A stretch of DNA of 64,000 nt from Phascolarctos cinereus (Eukaryota; Chordata; Mammalia; Diprotodontia; Phascolarctidae). Shown in pieces: positions 34,345-45,295 of this stretch. The DNA lies in assembly GCF_002099425.1 (NCBI RefSeq), contig NW_018344008.1, positions 9,850,501-9,914,500 of the forward strand. The letters run 5' to 3'. A model generated the notes under the pieces. The model was not told the origin of the DNA and made no database searches. It saw only the letters and a program-made list of their open reading frames with translations. A program made the position numbers and the translations under genes. The first letter of the stretch is position 1; each line of letters begins with the position of its first letter.

Positions 34345-34560
34345 TAATAATAACTCACCTTTATGATGTACAAAGTACTTTTCTCGCAATAAACCTGTGA
34401 GCCATGTAGTACAAGTATTACCTTTTTTTCACCCGAGGAAACTGAGACTCAAAGAGGTTAGTGATTTGCTCATGGTCATATAGCTATCAAGTATGACATG
34501 GATCAAAGTTAGATTTTTTTAAACTCCATTTCCAGTGGTCTTTTCTTTATGTCATCTTAC
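34345..34560 (-). mobile_element. MIR SINE, minus
   Basis: Contains aataataactcacctttatg, here cited as its first 20 bases aataataactcaccttta, then 'gtacaaagtacttttctcg', 'cccgaggaaactgagactc' and 'gctcatggtcatatagctat' in inverted MIR order. Confidence 0.8.
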
Positions 34561-35279
34561 CATTGTCACAACATAGGAAAAATATTTAGAACGTGGAGTG
34601 AGAAAATAAAAAAAAAATGGAGATCTTCCATACAAATCAAAATCAGAAGAGTTTCCTTGAAATATATAATAATAAGGATAATCTTCTATGACCTTCTGAT
34701 CATTAATATTAGGTAAGTTATAACACAAAGAACCATACATTTGCCAAAATCATTGGACTATTTAGCCACAGGACAGACACAGGTAGTATTCCTGTTAGTA
34801 GCATCATTGTGAAGCATAAAGGACAAAATTCCTTATTTCATCATCCAACTAGCTCAATACAATTTAAATTCCAACAAACATTTCAGATCAGTTTTTCTTT
34901 ATAAGAATTTGGGACATGCGGCACATGATCTGAACAGGTACAGTCATTTCTCCATTGGGGTATGACTTGAAGCAGCTACTATAGAGCTTTATATCCATGC
35001 AAGCCACCAGGTGGCATATGACATTTGAGCTACATCAGTTTACTACAAACTGCTGATGCCCCAGTGTACTTCGTAGTCTTCTATTTTATATATTCTCTTC
35101 CAAGCATGCTAAAGAACGGGTCACATTCAAGTTTTGTTGTGCAAATTCGTTCCTTTAAAATAATAATTTATCAAATAGTTTTAGCCTCCCTTTCTACATT
35201 ACCATTCTCAATCTTGTTCTGGCTTCTCAACATAGTCTCAAAGAATTTTCCTACTCAGCATCTAGACTAAATGGAACTT
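34561..35279. other. No feature recognised
   Basis: AT-rich. An 81-codon plus frame at 35025-35270 is rich in hydrophobic residues but shows no motif, start context or family that I recognise. Confidence 0.4.
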
Positions 35280-35390
35280 TGGGATAGGGATAGGGACTAC
35301 GCCTGTGATTTCATTGGTATAGAGGTTTCCCAGATGAGGAAACTCTCTCTACCCATTCAGGTTGGCACTTTCTCTGCCTCTTGTGTCTTT
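35280..35390 (-). mobile_element. MIR3-like CORE-SINE tail, minus
   Basis: Well-preserved 'tgtgatttcattggtataga', 'ttcccagatgaggaaactc' and 'tctctacccattcaggttgg' blocks of the marsupial MIR3 tail. Confidence 0.7.
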
Positions 35391-36239
35391 AGTGTTCTTG
35401 AGTTTATTAGGCATAAGCGTACTGCCTTGCTTCTCTGTTGCATTCCATTCCTTATTTCCCACCTGGTTGTAATCCTCTGGATTTCATTTTGGGGAGAGTA
35501 ATTAAAATAAATCACGTAGCAATTATATACCTATATTTATAGAAGAGTTATTTTCCTACTTACCTTTGATTTTAAGTCCCATTTCATTCAATTCTTTTTA
35601 ATCCAAAGATCGTTATCCTTGTTAGATACATAACAGTAACTAAATTGAAGACAGAGCCACTGTCTTAATTATTAGTTATAATTTTCCCACCGGCTTCAAT
35701 CACTAATTCAATTCCTTTTTTGATTATCCTCTTGCTTATTTAAATGAAAACAACTTTTCCTCCCCACCCCTCAAAAAACCCCAACACCCCTTTTGTGCCT
35801 ATTTAAATATAAATTGTGTTCTGCTATATTGGTTTCAACTTTATCAGAATTAAACCAGCAAAGATTCTAGATGTAGAGATGCATGTTGTATTGATAAGTT
35901 TTAATTGTTAAGATCCTAATTGCTTGAAACATACTGAATCTTTGATAAATGATTTTTCATGCATTCCAAAAGCCTAGAATTATTGATCAGTATAGATTAT
36001 TCAAGGAAAGAAATAAATAGAAATAATAGAAATAAATTCCTTAACAGAGAGGTCATAGCAAATGAATATTATTGAATTTCTTCAAGGAAGGTCATATTTG
36101 CTTCTAGGCACATAGTTTCCTCTGTGTTAAGACCATTTTAAACTCATAACATTGCTGGATGCAGTTATTACTTGACTTTAAGAATGGAGATTTGCTAGTA
36201 GATGTGCCCTGTTAATAGTCTCACCTTAAGTCACAATTG
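35391..36239. other. No feature recognised
   Basis: AT-rich sequence without a repeat I can name or a coding signal. Confidence 0.4.
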
Positions 36240-36480
36240 TATAGCAAGAAGTAGTGAAAAAATTTAAGGAAGTGAAGTTAAGAGAACTAAGTTCAAATTC
36301 CATCACTGACATTTACTAGTTATTTGACCTTGGATAAGTCTTGGGGAGTCTTTAGCTTATTCATCAGCAAAAGAGGGGTAATAATCCTTGTGCTACTTAT
36401 CTCACAAGGTTGCTAGAAGAAAAGTGCTTTATCAACCACAAAGCATGAAATGAATGTTATTAGTGATTATCATTATTATT
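36240..36480 (+). mobile_element. MIR/THER-type SINE, plus
   Basis: Blocks 'agttcaaattccatcactga', 'ttgaccttggataagtctt', 'aataatccttgtgctactta' and 'ggttgctagaagaaaagtgc' are in sense MIR order, and the tail reaches the hairpin at 36482. Confidence 0.7.
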
Positions 36481-36481
36481 A

Positions 36482-36553
36482 TTCCTTTTTTACTTAATCA
36501 AAATTATGAGAATGAGATTATTATTAGTGATTTTTGATTAAGTAAAAAAGGAA
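36482..36553. repeat. Perfect 22-bp inverted repeat, 28-bp spacer
   Basis: The arms are 36482-36503 and 36532-36553, the second being the exact reverse complement of the first. Both hold the ACTTAATCAAAA / TTTTGATTAAGT core. The stem adjoins a MIR tail on the left. A transcript from either strand would fold into a short hairpin. Confidence 0.95.
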
Positions 36554-36689
36554 CAGTCCTAGGATAATTGATAACTGGTTATTATTTTTTATTTATTGAA
36601 AATTCTTCAGACTATAGCACTGGAGGATAAAATAACTTCTTTTTGTAACCAAATAAAAGTATTTTGATGTCAGCTCATCTTCTGTGGAC

Positions 36690-37197
36690 TCATTGAATTC
36701 ATCTTCAGAGCAAGTCCAGTAGCAGACAAGCCCACAGAGAGGATATGTACCTCATCCTGTTCTCACACAGTTTTGGTTTCTTCTCCTAGGCGTCTATATT
36801 TTGAAAACTTTTCATTCCATTTAGGTTGGCAATTATGAGTATTTGACATGGCAACATGTATTAAAAACATTGCTCTTAAATTTTTATGGATTAATGTTGT
36901 GTCCAGATGATTGTGGGCAGTAGTTTTGTCTGGGAAAATGCTCCAATTCCAGTAAAATGTATTTGTTGAATTATGAAAGATATTTTGAAACCTGTATTTG
37001 TAGTACAGGGATTTGTTGTCTCTTAGTTTATTAAAGATAGTGGGCTTCTGGTGAATGATTCTAGCCACCAAATCATGCTGGGTGGGTGTCAAATTTTTGC
37101 AAGCTGTGACAGTTATATGTTGCATGGTTTCTACTTTTTCCTTGAATAATCTACACTGATCAATACTTCTAGGATTTTGGAATATATGAAAAATCAT
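36690..37197 (-). mobile_element. Dong/R4-type LINE 3' end with RLE domain, minus
   Basis: The 144-codon minus frame 36763-37197 holds, in order, a degraded zinc knuckle (CRLFKEKVETMQHI then a Cys), ARIIHQ, YYKYRFQNIFHN, NWSIFPDKTTAHNHLDTTLI and RAMFLIHVAMSNTHNCQ. It ends with EKFSKYRRLGEE. This is the pattern of the C-terminal restriction-like endonuclease of R4/Dong-type LINEs: 'YYKY...', 'DKT..HN.PDITL', 'FLIDVA..NTHN', 'EK..KY..L.EE'. Two positions normally Asp (PDIT, LIDVA) read otherwise here. No RT part is visible next to it. A faint possible upstream part lies near 38205-38440 on the same strand. Confidence 0.75.
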
Positions 37198-37300
37198 TCA
37201 TTAAAGACTTAATATGTTTCAAGCAATATACAAGTTGTGAAATAGAGAAAGTTCCTGCTCTCAAGGAGCTCACTTATTTGGTGGAGACATATAGGAGCAC
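37195..37300 (-). mobile_element. L2 3' tail, minus
   Basis: Shows 'cattaaagacttaatatgtt' and 'tgctctcaaggagctcactt' of the inverted L2 end. The next 200 bp to 37500 are unassigned. Confidence 0.5.
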
Positions 37301-37509
37301 CCAGCTGAAGGGCAGATGGAAGGGTCTAATATTCCTGAGGTCACAGCTTCAGGGTAGATAACAAGTCTTGGGGGCCCTTAGAGTGTTTTGGTAGGTGAGA
37401 TAATATTGATTAAGGGGTTTGGAAGGTATAGTTTTAGGGCATGTGGTAAAATCCACTGGAACTTAAGGTATAATACCAGGGCAGATGGTGAAGCCCAATC
37501 ATCTTAGTT

Positions 37510-37995
37510 TAGCCAGGTAGGTGACACAGTGGTAGAGGTTTGGGCCTAGACTCAAGATGTTGTTGTTCGGTTGTTTCCAACTCTTAGTGATAAAGTCTGG
37601 GGTTTTCTTGGCAAAGATACTGGAGTGGTTTGTCATTTCCCTCTCCAGCTCGTTTAGCAGATGAGGAAACTGAGGCAGATATGGTTAAGTGACTTGCCCA
37701 GAGTGACACAGCTAGTAAGTGTGGGAGGTCACATTTGAACTCAGGAAGATGAGTCTCCCTTATTTAAGTCTGGCACTGTAGTCACCGTACCACCTAGCTG
37801 CCCCTAGAGTTAGGAAGACCTGAGTTTAAATCCGGTCTTAGATACTAACTGGGTGATGTTTACCTCAGTTTCCACAACTCTAAAATGGGAATAATAATAG
37901 CATCTAAGGGTTATCGTGAGGATCAAGTGAGGTAACATTTATGAGCTACTAAGCACAACATCTGGCACATAGTAGGCATTATATTTTTTATTATC
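37510..37995 (+). mobile_element. CORE-SINE (MIR-type), plus, split by a MAR1 SINE
   Basis: The head 'agccaggtaggtgacacagt' lies left of the insertion. The body resumes with 'ggaagacctgagtttaaatc', then the core 'aaaatgggaataataatagc' and the tail 'acatctggcacatagtaggc'. The two halves join cleanly when 37558-37815 is removed. Confidence 0.8.
37545..37815 (-). mobile_element. MAR1-type SINE, minus, inside a CORE-SINE
   Basis: Starts with the inverted RTE-like tail 'tgttgttgttcggttgtttc', then 'ttttcttggcaaagatactg' and 'agtgacttgcccagagtgac', and ends at 'accacctagctgccc'. Flanking repeats cctagactcaaga (37545-37557) and cctagagttagga (37803-37815) differ at three bases, as in an older event. 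Confidence 0.85.
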
Positions 37996-38034
37996 TCTCT
38001 CCCCATCTTCCATCTTACCAAAAGGATTGTAATT

Positions 38035-38175
38035 CAAAAGATCATAGATTTAGATTTGGAAAGGACCTTAGAGACCATTCAAGTCCAACCTTTTTATTGT
38101 ACAGATAAGGAAAATGGCTCAGAGAAGTTGTTACTTGTCCGGGATTACACGGCTAGTAAATACCTCAGCTAGTAC
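38035..38175 (-). mobile_element. MIR/THER1-type SINE, minus
   Basis: Blocks 'agatcatagatttagatttg', 'aaaggaccttagagaccatt' and 'cttgtccgggattacacggc' in inverted THER1 order. Confidence 0.75.
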
Positions 38176-39459
38176 ATTCCACTGTATCCGTCCTACCACC
38201 TAGTGGCCCTGATTGATGGTTGCCTGTGCATTCAGGTTGTGTGATTGGCCTTTTCCACCTGCCACTGGTAATAATGGGAATTCATCCTGATTTCAGGATG
38301 CCAGTAAATCTCTTGATGTACACAACCATGGCTTTTTCCTCAATATCTTCATGTTCATTGTGTATTACCTAGCAGAAAGTAAAGTAATTATTGCATTAAT
38401 CCATTGGCTCATTTTGCTCTTTGGATTTAAGCTCAAAGTCTCCAGTCTCAATTTTTCCTTGGTATATATTAATAATTGCATATTTAAAGAGACATTTTCA
38501 CATACTTTGAGAAAGATCCCATGAAATTAAGAAGCCCCCATAAAGGCACTTTTTTCTATGCTGTGTTGATCAGAGGGGCAAAGGAGAGTAATGCTTGCCA
38601 AGGTGATATTGAGTAAGAATTTATTATGCACAGAGAGTACCATAATATATTAAAAGGCGGGAGGAACTATGAAAAATTGATGAATTAGGCTGTGGTCACT
38701 GTCATGCAACTACTCCTAAAAGTCAAAGAAATAGATAGTGGGGCATTGGGAAACAGGCTGGTCCTCCTTGTAACTTTCAGAAAAATCAACTTGACAGATC
38801 ACAGTGGAGCAAGTTATTTGTTTTTGTGTTCTTCAATGCAACAAAGTGATATATAACAGAAAAAATCAGAAAGAGAAATTTCAGCAGCCTACTTGCTCAA
38901 AATGCTTTCATGCAGATGGCACTATTAAAGTGAGCAAATTACAATTGTGCATGAAATAGACAAGATATAAATGCTCTCACTATGTGCAAGTGCTGTCATA
39001 ACACATTGTATGGTTCCACTGAAGAGCATGTTAAACATTTTATTTATTATTATTCACCTCTGTGAACAGATTTCACCCTGCCAGTGGAGAGTAAAGTATG
39101 GTAGAGACAGTTTCAGATCAGGAAACATCTGGTTCTTTGGTAGAGACATACCTGCATTACCTTCAGTTAGTGACCTTCAGTGCCAATTAAAAAAAAAAGC
39201 TTGCTTCTTCACTATAGTAACTCCTGCTTCTTGATGTTGTTTGAAAATACCTTGGGATGTATAGTTAATGTTGCTTTCTTCCCCCTACTCCATAAGGGAT
39301 TAATTTCCATTCCTTATTCACTGCTAAAACCATTAAAATAAGAAGATAATAGTAATCATCATAAAACTTATGTTTGAATAGCAATAGTAGTGGTGATCAG
39401 CATATACCCCATGTTGTTCATGATTAAATAGAACATGTGGGTGTGAGCATATTTCAACA
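38176..39459. other. Mostly unassigned
   Basis: On the minus strand, 38205-38440 gives a short translation with EDIEEKAMVVYIKRF that might be an upstream part of the R4-type LINE, but the match is weak. The remainder, including 38960-39240, shows no repeat or exon that I can support. Confidence 0.3.
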
Positions 39460-39690
39460 CATTACAAAATAAGGAAGTATGCATCAAAAGTGGTGTAAAG
39501 GACAGCATCAAAGAAAGAGATGATGGAACTAGGACATGGGTAGGTCACATGGCAATACTGAGAGATGACCTGCTGGTTATTGTCTAACCTCTTGTCTATT
39601 GACAGCTTGCTTGAATGCTCTCTTAGTATGCTCAAGATGTCAGGAAGATTTGAGGGAGGGTTAGAGTGACAAAATAAATTCATAAAAAAT
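39460..39690 (+). mobile_element. RTE-X-like LINE, C-terminal fragment, plus
   Basis: Decayed translation CIKSGVKD...KERDDGTRTWVGHM resembles the 'GVKD...IKERK-RWAGHVAR' stretch downstream of the reverse transcriptase in RTE-X-like LINEs. Confidence 0.5.
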
Positions 39691-39691
39691 C

Positions 39692-40155
39692 ATCAGTTTT
39701 TCTGTATATTGGTAATTAAAACTAGGAGAATGAGAAATTCCACTCAAAATGAACACAAAAAATACATAAAACATCTTAGAGAAGACCTATCACATGGGAT
39801 TTATAGAAATGCAAATATGAAACACTATTTACAGAAATGAGGGAAGATGAAACAGTTGGAGAGAAATCCCTTGTTTGTGTCTAAACCAGGGGTTGGGAAC
39901 CTGTGGCCTAGAGGCCACATGTGCCTTTCTAGGTCCTTGGGTGCAGCTTTTTGACAGTCTAAGCTTTACAGAACAAATCCTTTTATTAAGGGGATTTATT
40001 CTGTGAAGTTTGGATTCAGTCAAAGGACCTCACTAGAGGGCCACATGTGGCCTCAAAGCAGCAGGTTCCCCACCTCTGGTCTAGACTATACCAATAATAA
40101 AGAGATGATATTACCTACAAGTTTAGTATAACACCAATTAAACTATCAAAGATGG
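39692..40155 (+). mobile_element. L1 ORF2 fragment (outer element, left part), plus
   Basis: Encodes KSSVFLYIGN, matching the ORF2 'KSSAFLYTNN' block, then 'ETLFTEMREDET'. After a MITE it continues with 'cctacaagtttagtataaca' and 'ccaattaaactatcaaa'. It stops where a second L1 begins and resumes at 43735. Confidence 0.7.
39879..40086. mobile_element. hAT-type MITE, palindromic, with 8-bp target duplication
   Basis: The 192-bp element (39887-40078) begins caggggttgggaacctg and ends caggttccccacctctg. Its two halves are imperfect reverse complements of each other almost to the centre. Eight-base flanks gtctaaac (39879-39886) and gtctagac (40079-40086) differ at one base, the size expected of hAT transposition. 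It lies inside an L1 ORF2 fragment. Confidence 0.88.
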
Positions 40156-40936
40156 CTTTAGAGAGGATTTTGGGAAGATGGCAGAGTAGGTCAAAAAACT
40201 TTCAATGCTCCAAATTTCCTTCACAAAAAAAGACAGAGCATCATCTCAAAGAGAAAGTAGAGCAGAATAAATAAACAGGACTTGGGGCAAAGCAGTTGTC
40301 CTCCTAAGAAAACTTTAGAAGACCCCAGGAAAGACTTGGCTTCCAGGGGCAAAGGCTGGGCCTGAGTGAAGTGTAAATACCTACAGGCTGACTCTGCAGA
40401 ATCAGCAAACAACAAGCCCTGGGGGCAGCTGGAGTTGGGAGGCAGCCTCAGGCTCATGAACTTTCACCTCATGGACAGTGTCTGGGGGGGGGTGTCAGAC
40501 AGTTGAGGAGGAGAAGGTTGAATGACCTTCCACTGACAAGGGATGCCAATCACATCTGTGCTGACCTGGTTCCTGGCTCTGGCTATAGGGGAAAAGGAGC
40601 TAGCATATGCCTGGTGAGTGTAGTAGTAGAGGGGTGGGGAGTTTGTTGGCTGTGGGCACTTGTCGGAGAACAGTCTCTGGTTTCAGTTGCAGGGCAGAGA
40701 GGACATCTATAATTTATAGCCACCAGAAGGACTCCAGGTAGTAAGAATATTTGCGGGACAGTGTGGCTTGGGGCTCTAGCTGAAGCCTAGTGGTGAAGAG
40801 CGCCCAAGATGTGGCCCTGGGATGGAGACCAGAAAATAACAGTAAGAAGGACCTGAGGCTTAGAGCATCATTCCCCATACCTCAGAACTAGAACTTGATT
40901 TTATTAATAGTTGCTAAGAACAAAATAAAAATAAAA

Positions 40937-41830
40937 ATGAATAAGCAAAGGAGAAAGAACCCAACCATACTACTATGGAGATAGAGAAGATCTGGGTTCA
41001 TATTCAGAGGAAGACAGTGGAGCTAAAAAAGCCACTCCTTTTTTCAATGAGAAACATCAAGTGTACCAATTCCTGAAAGAGTTTTTGGAAGAACTTAAAA
41101 AGGACTTAAAAAATCAAATAAGAGGGATTGAGGAAAAACTAGAAAAAAAACAAGAGCAATCCAAGAAAATCAAGAAAATTATGAAAAGAAAGCCAATCAA
41201 CTGGAAATAGAAAACAAACAAAAAAAAACCTTAAGAAAATAATTCCTCAAAAACTAGAATTGGGCAAGGGGAAGCTAATGACACTATAAGACACTAAGAA
41301 ATAATAAAACAAAATCAAAAGACTGAAAATATAAAAGAGAATGTGAAACATCTCATCAGAAAAACAACTGATCTGGAGAACAAATGGAGGAGACACAATT
41401 TAAGAATAGTTGGACTACCTTAAAGGTATCATAAAAAAAGAATCTTGATATAATATTTCAAGAAATTATCTAGGGAAAATGCTTTGAAATTCTAGAACAA
41501 GAAGGCAAAACAGTAGTTCAAAAAAATTCACTGAGCACCACCTGAAAGAGATCCCAGGAAGAAAACTTACAGGAAGATCACAGCCAAGTTTCAAAGCTCC
41601 TAGGTTAAGGAGAAAACATTGCAAGCCACAGGAAAAAAATTCAAATATCATGGTACTACCATAAAGATTATGCAAGACCTAGCAGCTACTACATTTAAGG
41701 ACTGTAAGTCTTGGAAAACTATATTTTATAAGCAAAAGAGCTGGAGTTACACTCAAGGGTAACTTGCCCAGCGAATTTAAGTATAATCCTGAATGAAACA
41801 AAACAAAACAAACCAACCAAGGATATTTAA
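40937..41830 (+). pseudogene. L1 ORF1, broken
   Basis: The start at 40937 gives MNKQRRKNPTI. In changing frames the coiled-coil region follows, then IVGLP-type and HRTPPERDP-like remnants and a C-terminal ATGKKFKYHGTTIKIMQ then DLAATTFKDCKSWKTIFY. These are the RNA-binding and C-terminal domains of L1 ORF1 protein. Several frame changes and stops break it. Confidence 0.75.
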
Positions 41831-42479
41831 TAAACTGATAAACTTTCAGTGACAATTTAAGTGACAAAAACAGCAGAACTTAAGGGAAAATTCAACATGT
41901 AAGATCCAGGAGAAATATAAGGTAAATATTAAAGACCAATTATAAGGGACTCAATAAGATCAAATTGTTCATTTGTTATATGTGAAAATGGTATTAGTAC
42001 TCTTTTTTTTAAAATCAGTACTCTTATGACTGTCATCATTATTTAGGTAGTTTGAAACAAAGGCTTGGGCTGAGCTTTGTGTGATGGGATGATTCTCAAA
42101 AAAAAATGAAACCATGTAGGGAGAGATAAAAAGGCCCAATTATCTGATAAAAATGAGGTATGAAAGGAAAAATTGATACAGAAGAAGCTAGTAGTGGGCT
42201 GGGGGAGGGTATGTAGTGCTGGAACCTTACTCTTATCAGGAATTAAAAATGAGAACAACATATACAGCTAGAAGTGTATAAAAGGTTGTCTAAATTCAGA
42301 AAGAAATAAGAGGGCTAGAGGATAGGGTTGGGGAGAGGATGAAGGATGGACTCTTTGAGGGATGGAGAGATTAAGTAATAGGAGGGCAAGGTAGCAAGTT
42401 GAAGTAAATGAGAGGAGTGAAGAGGGACAGGGTATATGGGGTAAGAAGGATGCTGAGGAAAAATAGGAAGGAGGGAAAT

Positions 42480-43310
42480 ATACAACAAATAATTACAGCT
42501 TAGAATGTGAATAGGATGATTTTATCCACAAAACAGAGAGAGATAACAGACTAAAATTTTGAATTCAATATATATGGTGCTTTTAGGAAACAATAAAAAT
42601 GAGAGATACACAAAAAGATAAAATAAAGGGCTGGAGTAGAATTTATCATGTAAAAAGGGTAATAATCATGACCTCAGACAGAGTTAAAGCTAAAACAGAT
42701 TTAATTAAATGAGAAAAATAGGAAAACTACACTGTGTCACCAATATTATTCAACCTTGCTTTAGATCATTTAAAATAACTAGATAATGTAACATACCTGA
42801 GAATATACCGACCAAACAGACACAGGAATTACATGAACATAAACATAAAATACTTTTTATATAAATAAAGTCAGATTTAAACAATTAGAGTAATATTTAT
42901 TGTTCATGGGTGGATAAAGCCAAAATAACGCAAAATGACAGCTTTACTTAACTAATCTATTCAACGTCATCCCAATTGAATTACTAAAAAAGTTATCTTC
43001 CTAAGCTAGAAAAAATAATGACAAAGTTTATTTGGAAGAACAAAAAGTCAGGAATTTCAAAGAAACTAGTGAAAAAAATATGTAAAGGAGTATTAGACCT
43101 TAAACTATATTATATCATAAGAGCAGACCTTAAACTATATCATAAGGTAAGAGCTTTGTTGAAGTATAAAATGAGTAATTGCATTTTTTTTAAATTAAAG
43201 GTTTCTTATATAAATAAAACCAATGTAGCCAAGAATAGAAGGAATGAAGAAAATTGGCAAGAAACTTTCATAGACAATCTCTCAGACAGGATGTGAATGG
43301 GTTGGAATAC
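42480..43310 (+). pseudogene. L1 ORF2 remnants (endonuclease start and C-terminal part)
   Basis: 42480-42720 matches the endonuclease start, including the WSRIYHVKKGNNHDLR-like stretch of the family in decayed form. 42890-43310 encodes MTKFIWKNKKSGISKKLVK and, after a small internal duplication of 'agaccttaaactatat', EYCCGVGNEELVDLEKHGK. The last is the ORF2 end 'MEYY-A--NE' region. Reverse transcriptase catalytic motifs are absent. Confidence 0.7.
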
Positions 43311-43734
43311 TGCTGTGGTGTAGGAAATGAAGAGCTGGTTGATCTAGAAAAACATGGAAAGACTTGGACTAATGAAGGCAGATGCTATCCACCTCTAGAG
43401 AAAGAGATGACAAGTGGAGATATGCACTGTCTGGTTTTACATATATGTATATGAGTGCATATATGCGTATTTTATCTTCTTTAGGGTAAGCAGAAAAGGG
43501 GAAAAAAGTAAAAAGTACACAGCAGAAAGCAAAAGAAAACCTAGAAGGAAGCAAAGTTGGGTAGCTTTGAAAATAATGTATAGTATTTATTATATAGGTT
43601 TTTTGAAATGGAAATGTCTTGATTTATATTGAATCCTCTCCTATGTTCTACTGTGTACATGGAAATGTCTTTTTTTCTTTTCTTGTTTTGCATGTAAGTT
43701 TAAAATGAATAAAAAATTTTAAAAAAGTGTTATA

Positions 43735-43862
43735 TAGAATGAGGCAAAATAGAAACAAAATGCATTTGGAAAAAGAAAAGGTCAAGAATTTCAAGGGAAA
43801 TAATGAAGGATGAAGGGGACAAGAGTATCACCATATTTTAACTATTTACTACTAGTGAAGAA
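43735..43862 (+). mobile_element. L1 ORF2 fragment (outer element, right part), plus
   Basis: Continues the family sequence exactly where the left part stopped: 'tagaatgaggcaaaatag' then 'catttggaaaaagaaaaggt' and 'caagaatttcaagggaaat'. This supports insertion of the 3.6-kb L1 into one older L1. Confidence 0.7.
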
Positions 43863-43884
43863 ATAGAAAAATGGTCAGTCAGAC

Positions 43885-44135
43885 AATCAGTCAATAATCA
43901 TTTATTAATTACCTACTGTGTACTGTGCTAAGTGCTGGTGATAGAAAGAAAGGCAAAAAGGCTGCCCTCATGAGTTTCACAACTAACAAAGGAAGACAAC
44001 ACATAAATAGAAGTTGAAAAAAATGGAGGTGGGGAGGAGGGGAAGGTACCTGACCTGGCATGATGAAGTCCAGAGGATTACAACCGGGTGGGAAAGGAAG
44101 AATGTAATACAGTGGATTAGCAAGGCAGTACACTC
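43885..44135 (-). mobile_element. L2 3' end, minus
   Basis: Shows 'catttattaattacctactg', 'ctgtgctaagtgctggtgat' and 'agaaaggcaaaaaggctgcc' of the inverted L2 terminus. Confidence 0.75.
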
Positions 44136-44249
44136 ATGCTTGATAAACTGAAGAACACAAATTACTTAAGGAAAGTTTACCAATTTGCTAAAGACCTCTG
44201 GGAAAACCAGAAAGCATTTCTCAGAAATTGGATTTAGAATTAAAGTGCT

Positions 44250-44340
44250 CTAAAAAACAAAAGAGATGATATGTGTGAAAATGATTGTTAATCCTAAAGT
44301 ACTGTATCAATGTCAGCTATTACTACTAATCAGAACTTTC
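44250..44340 (+). mobile_element. MIR tail fragment, plus
   Basis: 'aaaagagatgatatgtgtga' and 'tgtcagctattactacta' match the sense MIR 3' tail. Confidence 0.5.
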
Positions 44341-44369
44341 TCCATGTGATTTTTCTACCCAAACCCTAG

Positions 44370-45030
44370 TCAATTAATGATTATTAAGTTCTTACTATAT
44401 GCCAGACACTGTGCTAAGTGTTGAGGAGATGCAAACAACAAACAAAAAAAGAAATAGTCTGTTCTAAAGGAGCTTATGTTATAGAGGAGAGACATTATTT
44501 ACATACATAAGTACATATGGATAGGAATAGAAGATATGGATGGACATATGATTTCATTAGTGTAGAGAATTCCCAGGTAAGGAAATGTTCTTTACCTCGG
44601 TAGGTAAGCACCCTCTCTTCAACATATAAAGAATAATACAAAGTAGTTTAAGGAATGGGGCACCAAGCCATTGAGGGAATCAGGAAAGTAGAAGATGGTG
44701 CTTGAGCTGAATAATGAAGGAACTAAAGTATTCCAAGATCTAGAGGTGAGGAGGGAGTTGATTGTAGGCAAGGGGAATAGTTCATGTGCAAGGGCACAGA
44801 GATGGGTAATGGATTGTTGAGTGTGAGAAACATCCAGAAGGCCAGTTTGACTGAGCTTTAGGGAGTAAAAGAGAATAACAGGTGATGGTTCTAGATACGT
44901 AGGTGGGGAACAGGTTGTGAATGACTTAAAAGCCAACAAAAAGTCTATATTTCACCCTACAGGTAACAAAGAACCAATGTAGTTTATTGAGTGGGGAAGT
45001 GACAATTTTTCTTGACTTTCCATCTAACAG
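44370..45030 (-). mobile_element. L2 3' part, minus, interrupted by a MIR3 fragment
   Basis: The left portion (44370-44530) shows 'ttaagttcttactatatgcc' and 'aaaggagcttatgtt'. The right portion (44615-45030) shows 'agaaggccagtttgactga' and 'tagtttattgagtggggaag'. Between them, 44535-44615 carries a MIR3-like piece ('tgatttcattagtgtagaga'), so the MIR3 entered or recombined into the L2. Confidence 0.75.
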
Positions 45031-45295
45031 TTACAGAATTAATTACTGATAATATATGAATCAAATTAATCCTTCCAATTTTATAATGTGTGAACTAAAG
45101 ACATAAAAAGTATGGTTGAATAGGCCTCTGACTGCCGTTTGCTTATATGTTTCAAGACCAGCCTAGGGGTTGGGATGTTTCTTAACTTTGTAGCTTACTT
45201 GGTTGTGATGTTCTTGACTGATCTGAAGTTAGTGAGAGTTTTGCCAAGTATAAACTTGACTCAAGGAAAGTATGAGTAGATGAAAAATGTAGAAA
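45031..45295. other. No feature recognised
   Basis: Unassigned mixed sequence. Confidence 0.4.

Larger units (their letters stand above)
40165..43730 (+). mobile_element. L1 with both ends, internally deleted (inner element), plus
   Basis: Starts with a marsupial L1 5' signature (ttgggaagatggcagagtag) and runs through the 5' region, ORF1, an inter-ORF segment, ORF2 N-terminal and C-terminal parts, and a 3' region ending in aataaaaaattttaaaaaa. At 3.6 kb it is far shorter than a full L1; most of ORF2 is missing between about 42730 and 42880. All frames carry stops. It interrupts the ORF2 of another L1 on the same strand. Confidence 0.82.
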
